Source: Candidatus Sulfuritelmatomonas gaucii (GTDB taxonomy: Bacteria > Acidobacteriota > Terriglobia > Terriglobales > Acidobacteriaceae). From it: 48,662 nt of DNA. Every line of letters starts with the position of its first letter. Position 1 is the first letter of the stretch. The position numbers were made by a program, and so were the translations under genes. The stretch covers positions 1-48,662 of the forward strand of contig OKRB01000114.1 in assembly GCA_900290245.1 (NCBI GenBank). The letters run 5' to 3'. Below are positions 44,318-48,662 of the stretch, piece after piece. The notes under the pieces were generated by a model that was not told the origin of the DNA, did not search any database, and was given only the letters and a program-made list of their open reading frames with translations.

Positions 44318-44760
44318 CTAGAAATGCCACACGCATCCGGTGGACAAGCGGGCAAAGTTATTCGGCAAACCCGGGATCCGGTAGGGAATATTGGGAAGAG
44401 TGGGAGGAGCCAGGTAATAGTGGGACCATTGGTAGCCGCCGTCTATACGAAAAGCCAGCCGCCGGGTGAGTGGCGTGTCAAAACCGCCGCCCAGGAGCGT
44501 CGCAAACGACGCCGTCTCGCCTGGAGTTGCGTTGGCTCCCCAGTTCGCGTTGATGCCGCCTTCGCCCACAAGCGCCTCGACAAATGCAGACTCCCTGCCG
44601 AAACGCCGGCCATATTGCCCGCCAGCCATCATGAAGTAAGGGTGTTGCGGCGCATTCAGGTTGCTCCCAAGGTATCCGTAGGTCTCAATCTTGAAGCGTA
44701 GGCTGCGCCACGCGGGAAAGGCAATAGAGGCGTCCCATCCATTCAAAGGCTGGCGGGAAC
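44318..44760 (-). pseudogene. 5'-truncated outer-membrane beta-barrel protein
   Basis: The last ~145 residues read as a porin-like/opacity-type barrel: LNGWDASIAFPAWRSLRF, alternating aromatic strands, GGGFDTPLTRRLAFRIDGGYQ and a terminal strand ending in aromatic phenylalanine (STGCVWHF), the outer-membrane insertion signal. But there is no signal peptide and no usable start: upstream the frame turns arginine-rich and runs across the opposite-strand PagL-like gene. The first strand and export signal appear to have been lost, probably by a rearrangement with a junction near 44760-44806. Other possibility: a gene using an unconventional start with a sequence I do not recognise. Confidence 0.65.
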
Positions 44761-44805
44761 CCTGAGTGTCGGAAGCGTTCTTCCGGCGGCAATGCCCGCG
44801 CCGCG

Positions 44806-45561
44806 ATGCTCTTCGCCTCTTTCTGTCTGTTTGTCGCGCGACAGGCGCCGTGCCAGGAGGCAGAGCAAGGACCCTTTCAGGTCGCTTTAGGTCAATCCGT
44901 TGTTGCTTCCGGAGCCTCGTCCTCGACAGACGCAATACCGGCCTTGCCACCTGCGACCGGCCCAAAGCTAACCCCTGAAGGCGAGATCATCGTCGAAGGA
45001 CTGGCTTCCTACGGCCACTACAGGCTCCTTGCCAGCGGATCAGATTGCCATATCTATGCGGCAGGCTTCGAGTACGACCGTCACTCATGGGGCAGTTTGC
45101 TGCGAGCGCGGTTCGACTACACGGCCGAGATTCTCCCTCTCATTCTCCTGGACAGTCCCACCGCATTTAATATCTGGGGAGGTCCCCAGTCCCCCAACCG
45201 CAAGGTCGTGTATGGGGTCAGAATTTCTCCGATTGGTCTTCGCCTGATGTGGTTCGATAAGAAAGCCTGGAAGCCCTACCTGATCTTCAAAGGCGGCATG
45301 CTGTCCTTTACGCAGAAGGAGCTGTCAAGCAAGGCAACCTATGAGAACTTCACCTTTGAACCTGGTTTCGGGTTGCAGGTCAGGATGAATGACCGGGTCG
45401 ATCTGCGCCTGGGTCTATTCGGCGACTTTCATTTTTCCAACGGCTTCATTACACCTGTTGATCCCGGATTGGACGTGATGAATGCGAATCTGGGTTTGAG
45501 CTACCATCTCGCGCAAAGATCGCGGCGGTCGACTCGCAGATATCATCTATTCCCTGATTAG
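44806..45561 (+). CDS. PagL-like lipid A deacylase (acyloxyacyl hydrolase family)
   Basis: 251 residues. Seen: short hydrophobic leader (MLFASFCLFVARQAPCQ), a low-complexity Ala/Ser/Pro linker (30-50), then an eight-strand-like barrel ending with the family motif: histidine-serine in FGDFHFSNGFITPVDPGLDVMN, the H-x-S-N active-site pattern of PagL, and the final strand LGLSYHL. Would trim 3-O acyl chains of lipid A in the outer membrane. The leader is weak for a signal peptide, so the true start might lie a little upstream; none has a clear ribosome-binding site. Divergent from the truncated barrel gene. Confidence 0.75.
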   Translation: MLFASFCLFVARQAPCQEAEQGPFQVALGQSVVASGASSSTDAIPALPPATGPKLTPEGEIIVEGLASYGHYRLLASGSDCHIYAAGFEYDRHSWGSLLRARFDYTAEILPLILLDSPTAFNIWGGPQSPNRKVVYGVRISPIGLRLMWFDKKAWKPYLIFKGGMLSFTQKELSSKATYENFTFEPGFGLQVRMNDRVDLRLGLFGDFHFSNGFITPVDPGLDVMNANLGLSYHLAQRSRRSTRRYHLFPD

Positions 45562-45604
45562 GCCTGTTCCGTGGCGGACCTTTAGTTCCCAGAGCAACGA
45601 TTCT

Positions 45605-46234
45605 TCAAGGCAGCGGTAATTCGGCGTCCAGTTTTGACGCGCGAAGATCGGCGCGCAACTTTTCGACGTCGGTGAATACCACGCCCTTCATTCCCAACCG
45701 GATTGCGGCATCCACGTTGTCCTTGCGGTCGTCGATGAAGAGCGTTTCTCCGGGCTGCGTCCCGAGTTTTTCGAGAACGTACCGATAAATCGCAGGGTCG
45801 GGTTTGGCCAAACCTAGCTGATAGCTCCACACCAGCACATCAAATCGGGAAAGCCAGTCGAATTTGGTCAACATGTATTCAAGTACCGCATCGCCCATGT
45901 TGGAAACGATGGCCGTCAAGAATCCGCGCACCTTCAGGACGGTCTGCCATTCCAGCATTGCCCCATTCTCGGTGGTCCACATGCGCGCATCCCACCGATT
46001 CAGTTCCTCGATCTGCGATTCGCTCAGGTCGATCCCGGCCTCCGACGCGATCCTTCGCCAAAACTCGCTGCCGGTCAGCTTGCCCTCGTCGTAGGCATGA
46101 CGGTCGGCCCAATACAAGCTGTCGAGATGCTTCGATGAGAGCCCCGTAATGCGCTCGAGCGCGGCGTGCGCAACGGGGTCCGGTGGACCGGTCAACACCA
46201 TTCCATAATCGAAAACAACGGCACGCAGCGCCAA
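45605..46234 (-). CDS. HAD-superfamily hydrolase
   Basis: About 209 residues. Seen in order: motif I VVFDYGMVL (nucleophile Asp; the usual second Asp is replaced by Gly, as in the FDFGGVL group), an alpha-helical cap (about 20-85), motif II serine in IVSNMGD, motif III lysine in GLAKPDPAIY and motif IV FIDDRKDN. Phosphatase/haloacid dehalogenase-like; substrate unknown. Start: a TTG at 46234 before A-L-R-A-V-V-F-D, with an AGG seven bases upstream; ATG 46285 is the alternative and would add 17 residues. Diverges from the aminotransferase gene. Confidence 0.85.
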   Translation of the reverse strand: MALRAVVFDYGMVLTGPPDPVAHAALERITGLSSKHLDSLYWADRHAYDEGKLTGSEFWRRIASEAGIDLSESQIEELNRWDARMWTTENGAMLEWQTVLKVRGFLTAIVSNMGDAVLEYMLTKFDWLSRFDVLVWSYQLGLAKPDPAIYRYVLEKLGTQPGETLFIDDRKDNVDAAIRLGMKGVVFTDVEKLRADLRASKLDAELPLP

Positions 46235-46366
46235 AATCAAACCTCGAATGCGCCCGTGTATCGTTGGAAAGGACGCTCCTTTCATTGTGCATGATGGGCG
46301 AGACTGCGCTGCTTTGCCGGCGATGGGACCAGCGCAGCACACTGAGTTGTGAAGTAGACGGTTGCC

Positions 46367-47548
46367 ATGCGATTTTCTCAGAGAACGGGATGGAATACGG
46401 AGGAAAGCGAGCTGGCACGGGCGCACCGGTTGAGGCTGCAGGCCGGTTTGCCGATTGACGACCTCACTGCCTCAAATCCCACGCGCTGCGGGTTTTCCTA
46501 TCCCGCAGGCCTGCTCGACGCGCTCAATGATCCGCGAGCCCTGGACTACGATCCGCAGCCCAAAGGCCTCCGCATAGCGCGGCAGGCGGTGTGCGAATAC
46601 TATGCCGGCAATGGCGTAGTTCTCGATCCGGACCAGCTTGTGCTGACCACAAGCACCAGCGAGGCATACAGCTTCCTCTTCCGCCTGCTCTGCGATCCAG
46701 GAAGTGAAATCGTCATTTTCCAACCCGGTTACCCGCTCTTCGACTTCCTTGCCGCGCTCGATGACGTGCAACTGAAGCCCGCGCCGCTGATCTACGAAAA
46801 CGGCTGGCAGATCGACTTTGGCGGCGTTCGCCGGGCAATCTCAGACAAGACGCGTGCGATCGTCCTCGTGCATCCCAACAATCCCACTGGCCACTTCACC
46901 AAGCCATGGGAGGCGGGGGAGCTCGCCCGTCTCTGCCGCGAGTTCAACCTTTCGCTAATTGTCGATGAGGTTTTTCTCGATTACGGAATCGGCTCCGCAG
47001 GTTCGAGCTTCGCCTCGGGCCTCGAGGGTGTCCCGGTCTTCGTCGTCAGCGGATTGAGCAAGGTCGCCGGGCTGCCGCAGATGAAGGCGGCCTGGATTGT
47101 GGCGACCGGCCCCGAGCGCGATCAGGCGCTGGCCCGGCTCGAAATTATCGCCGACACGTTTCTTTCCATGAACGCACCTGTGCAATGGGCGCTGCGCACA
47201 TGGTTCGAGCAGCGAGGCCAGATCCAGGAGCAGATTCGAACGCGAGTGGCGGCGAATCTGGCCTCGCTCGACCGCCGGCTTTCTGCGCTCCCCGCCTTGC
47301 AAAGGCTCAAGGTGGAAGCCGGATGGTACCCAGTCCTCCGCATTCCCGCGATCGAGCCGGATGAGCATACTGTTTTGGCTCTGCTGGAACAAGGCGTTTG
47401 GCTGCATCCCGGCTATTTCTTTGGCATGCCGGAATCGGGCTGGCTCGTCATGAGCCTGCTCCCCCAGGAAGAGGAATTCAGTAACGGATTAGGCATCCTG
47501 ATTAACTACTTTAGAAAGGATCAGAGGAGTAACACAAATGAGGGATGA
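46367..47548 (+). CDS. Class I/II PLP-dependent aminotransferase
   Basis: 393 residues, the family size. Seen: TASNPTRCGFSYP near the N terminus, LTTSTSEAYSFLFRLLCDPG for cofactor binding, VHPNNPTG, IVDEVFLDYG with the PLP-nitrogen Asp, and the PLP lysine in SGLSKVAGLPQMKAAW (K232). Transfers an amino group between an amino acid and a 2-oxo acid; the substrate cannot be told apart from aspartate- or alanine-type by eye. ATG at 46367, weak ribosome-binding site. Its stop overlaps a small downstream frame with a much better ribosome-binding site. Confidence 0.9.
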   Translation: MRFSQRTGWNTEESELARAHRLRLQAGLPIDDLTASNPTRCGFSYPAGLLDALNDPRALDYDPQPKGLRIARQAVCEYYAGNGVVLDPDQLVLTTSTSEAYSFLFRLLCDPGSEIVIFQPGYPLFDFLAALDDVQLKPAPLIYENGWQIDFGGVRRAISDKTRAIVLVHPNNPTGHFTKPWEAGELARLCREFNLSLIVDEVFLDYGIGSAGSSFASGLEGVPVFVVSGLSKVAGLPQMKAAWIVATGPERDQALARLEIIADTFLSMNAPVQWALRTWFEQRGQIQEQIRTRVAANLASLDRRLSALPALQRLKVEAGWYPVLRIPAIEPDEHTVLALLEQGVWLHPGYFFGMPESGWLVMSLLPQEEEFSNGLGILINYFRKDQRSNTNEG

Positions 47549-47594
47549 GATAAAGTATCTCTTAGATAAACTACGCCATCTTATTTATATATAA
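47538..47594 (+). CDS. Possible 18-residue small protein
   Basis: ATG at 47538 is preceded by AGAGGAG with eight bases spacing and reads M-R-D-E-I-K-Y-L-L-D-K-L-R-H-L-I-Y-I, then TAA at 47592. The peptide has an amphipathic-helix pattern. The start overlaps the aminotransferase end by 11 bases (different frame). The base composition is strikingly AT-rich against the GC-rich surroundings. A small protein or leader is possible; chance cannot be excluded. Confidence 0.35.
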   Translation: MRDEIKYLLDKLRHLIYI

Positions 47595-47617
47595 TGACTT
47601 ACTAATTGTCAATTTCG

Positions 47618-48253
47618 CTACTGTTGCGTTTGCAAAAACGGATTGCTGTTCCGCTCTTCTCCGACAGTGGTTGCAGGACCATGGCCTGGCAAGACCCGCG
47701 TTTCATCCGGTAAGGCGAGAATCCGTGAATGCAGAGAGTCGATGATCTGGTCGAAATCGCCCCCAGGCAGATCGGTGCGGCCAATGCTGCCGGCAAAGAG
47801 CGTGTCACCCGCGATGAGCAGCTTCAGCGGCACAAAATGGAGGCAAACGGACCCCTGCGTGTGACCGGGCGTGTGAAGGACCTGGGCTGGGTAGCGTTCG
47901 AGTCCGACGACCTGACCATCTTTCAGATTCGCGTCTGGCGGCGCGGTTTCCGGCGTTTGCACTCCGAGCCAGGCGGCCTGTGCTTCCATCATCTTCAGTT
48001 GCGGCAGGTCAGATTCGTTCAAGAAGATTGGCGCGCCGGTAAGACCCTTGAGCTTGAGGGCGCCGCCGACGTGGTCAATGTGGGCGTGCGTGACCAGAAT
48101 CTGCTTCAGCTTGAGCCCCAACTCAGTCAACCGGCGATGAATGCGGCTGACTTCGTCCCCGGGATCGATAACAATGGCTTCGCGGGCCTCTTCATCGCCC
48201 AGAATGGTGCAATTGCACGCCAGCGGCCCGACCGGAAAGGACTCGAGGATCAT
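47618..48253 (-). CDS. Metallo-beta-lactamase-fold hydrolase, glyoxalase II-like (YcbL type)
   Basis: 211 residues. Seen: THAHIDHVGG (the H-x-H-x-D-H zinc motif), HTPGHTQGSVC, GDTLFAGSIGRTDLPGG with the bridging Asp, and LPGHGPATTVGEE. This is the compact hydroxyacylglutathione-hydrolase-like form, lacking the C-terminal substrate-binding domain of true GloB. Likely thioester hydrolase. ATG at 48253 without a clear Shine-Dalgarno. Converges on the aminotransferase/small frame. Confidence 0.9.
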   Translation of the reverse strand: MILESFPVGPLACNCTILGDEEAREAIVIDPGDEVSRIHRRLTELGLKLKQILVTHAHIDHVGGALKLKGLTGAPIFLNESDLPQLKMMEAQAAWLGVQTPETAPPDANLKDGQVVGLERYPAQVLHTPGHTQGSVCLHFVPLKLLIAGDTLFAGSIGRTDLPGGDFDQIIDSLHSRILALPDETRVLPGHGPATTVGEERNSNPFLQTQQ

Positions 48254-48596
48254 GGCTTGATTGTAGGGCCTGAGTGAGTCTCGATCACTCGCATCTGCAT
48301 TATGTTTACCGAAAGGTGATTAACGAGTAGCCGATGATACGATCGCGAAATCTGCGAAACGTTGCGGAATTGTCTTTGAACTGGCTGTGTGCCGTTGGTC
48401 ACACAGCGCGGTAAGTATGCGTGGTGACTCCGCTCTTGTGGGTGCCAGGTCGCCTCACAAAGACGGATGCGGCGCAATTCCGGCGCGTTGATCCAATTTG
48501 ACGATAGGCGCGGTCTGTCAAGGTGCGACTGATATCAGGAAGACACGTGATCGGTAATAGCGACTGCGACCGGCACCCGCATCTGTGCACCCGTCC
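48254..48596. other. Gene-free stretch near the right edge
   Basis: 343 bp upstream of the MBL gene (minus) and of a possible gene entering the right edge (plus). Contains a small hairpin GAGTGA/TCACTC (about 48271-48290). No protein gene recognised on either strand; short frames have no supporting signals. Confidence 0.45.
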
Positions 48597-48662
48597 ATGG
48601 AGAATGCAAACCCAAGAGGAGAGAGCCAGCTCGGGCGCTGGTATAGCGACATGAATGTGGCA
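48597..48662 (+). CDS. Possible gene start running off the right edge
   Basis: An ATG at 48597 opens a frame of 22 codons (M-E-N-A-N-P-R-G-E-S-Q-L-G-R-W-Y-S-D-M-N-V-A) that is still open at the last base. No clear ribosome-binding site upstream. The L-G-R-W-Y-S-D-M-N segment looks protein-like, but too little is present to name a family. Confidence 0.3.
   Translation, partial: MENANPRGESQLGRWYSDMNVA

Overview
The window is a dense, GC-rich bacterial chromosome segment with 41 complete or near-complete protein genes, one truncated gene and a few tentative items. I found no rRNA, tRNA, CRISPR array, transposase or phage gene. The gene content suggests an acidobacterium of the Acidobacteriaceae/Terriglobia type: several membrane-anchored SpoIIE-type phosphatases, plant-polysaccharide hydrolases (GH28, GH78), a secreted TPR-CHAT protein, a B. 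subtilis-type succinate dehydrogenase, outer-membrane proteins of a Gram-negative envelope, and frequent TTG/GTG starts behind good Shine-Dalgarno sequences. This placement is an inference from protein style, not from a marker gene.

Layout. 0-2.4 kb: threonine synthesis genes thrC-thrB (minus). 2.4-4.7 kb: molybdate transporter modABC (plus). 4.7-9.5 kb: a SpoIIE phosphatase, murB, a bacilliredoxin and an amino-acid permease preceded by an array of five phased 17-bp palindromes. 9.5-12.8 kb: thiE, a DinB-family protein, and an uncharacterised two-gene unit (alpha/beta hydrolase plus membrane protein). 12.8-16.3 kb: pepP-like peptidase, accB, accC and a small excisionase-type HTH protein. 16.7-22.4 kb: a secreted M48 metalloprotease, diverging from a sensor SpoIIE phosphatase followed by a lactate permease. 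22.4-23.3 kb: a gene-free stretch with two tandem duplications and a G-quadruplex-type G tract. 23.3-25.5 kb: L-rhamnose mutarotase and a Tat-exported GH28 enzyme. 25.5-31.4 kb: an SDR, a third SpoIIE phosphatase, a lipoprotein, a YgiD-type dioxygenase and a secreted two-repeat protein. 31.4-35.3 kb: TPR-CHAT protein diverging from a small unknown gene. 35.4-39.6 kb: rdgB then sdhCAB. 39.8-44.3 kb: GH78 alpha-L-rhamnosidase and RhaT. 44.3-48.3 kb: a decapitated outer-membrane barrel gene, a PagL-like lipid A deacylase, a HAD hydrolase, an aminotransferase and an MBL hydrolase.

How it fits together. Housekeeping operons (thr, acc, sdh) are interleaved with a rhamnose/pectin theme in two places: mutarotase plus GH28 at 23-25 kb, and rhamnosidase plus L-rhamnose/H+ symporter at 40-44 kb. 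These could release rhamnose from rhamnogalacturonan-like polymers, import it and interconvert its anomers. The catabolic rhaA/rhaB/rhaD genes are not in the window. Two of the three SpoIIE phosphatases carry an extracytoplasmic jelly-roll-like domain with the same D-D-S-x-W signature seen in the rhamnosidase, so sugar or polymer sensing is a reasonable hypothesis.

The items most worth a second look are the phased operator array (9420-9521), the hydrolase/membrane-protein pair (10968-12542), the structured gene-free stretch with the G tract (22.4-23.3 kb), the orphan secreted TPR-CHAT protein with its divergent small neighbour, and an 18-codon AT-rich reading frame with a strong ribosome-binding site (47538-47594).
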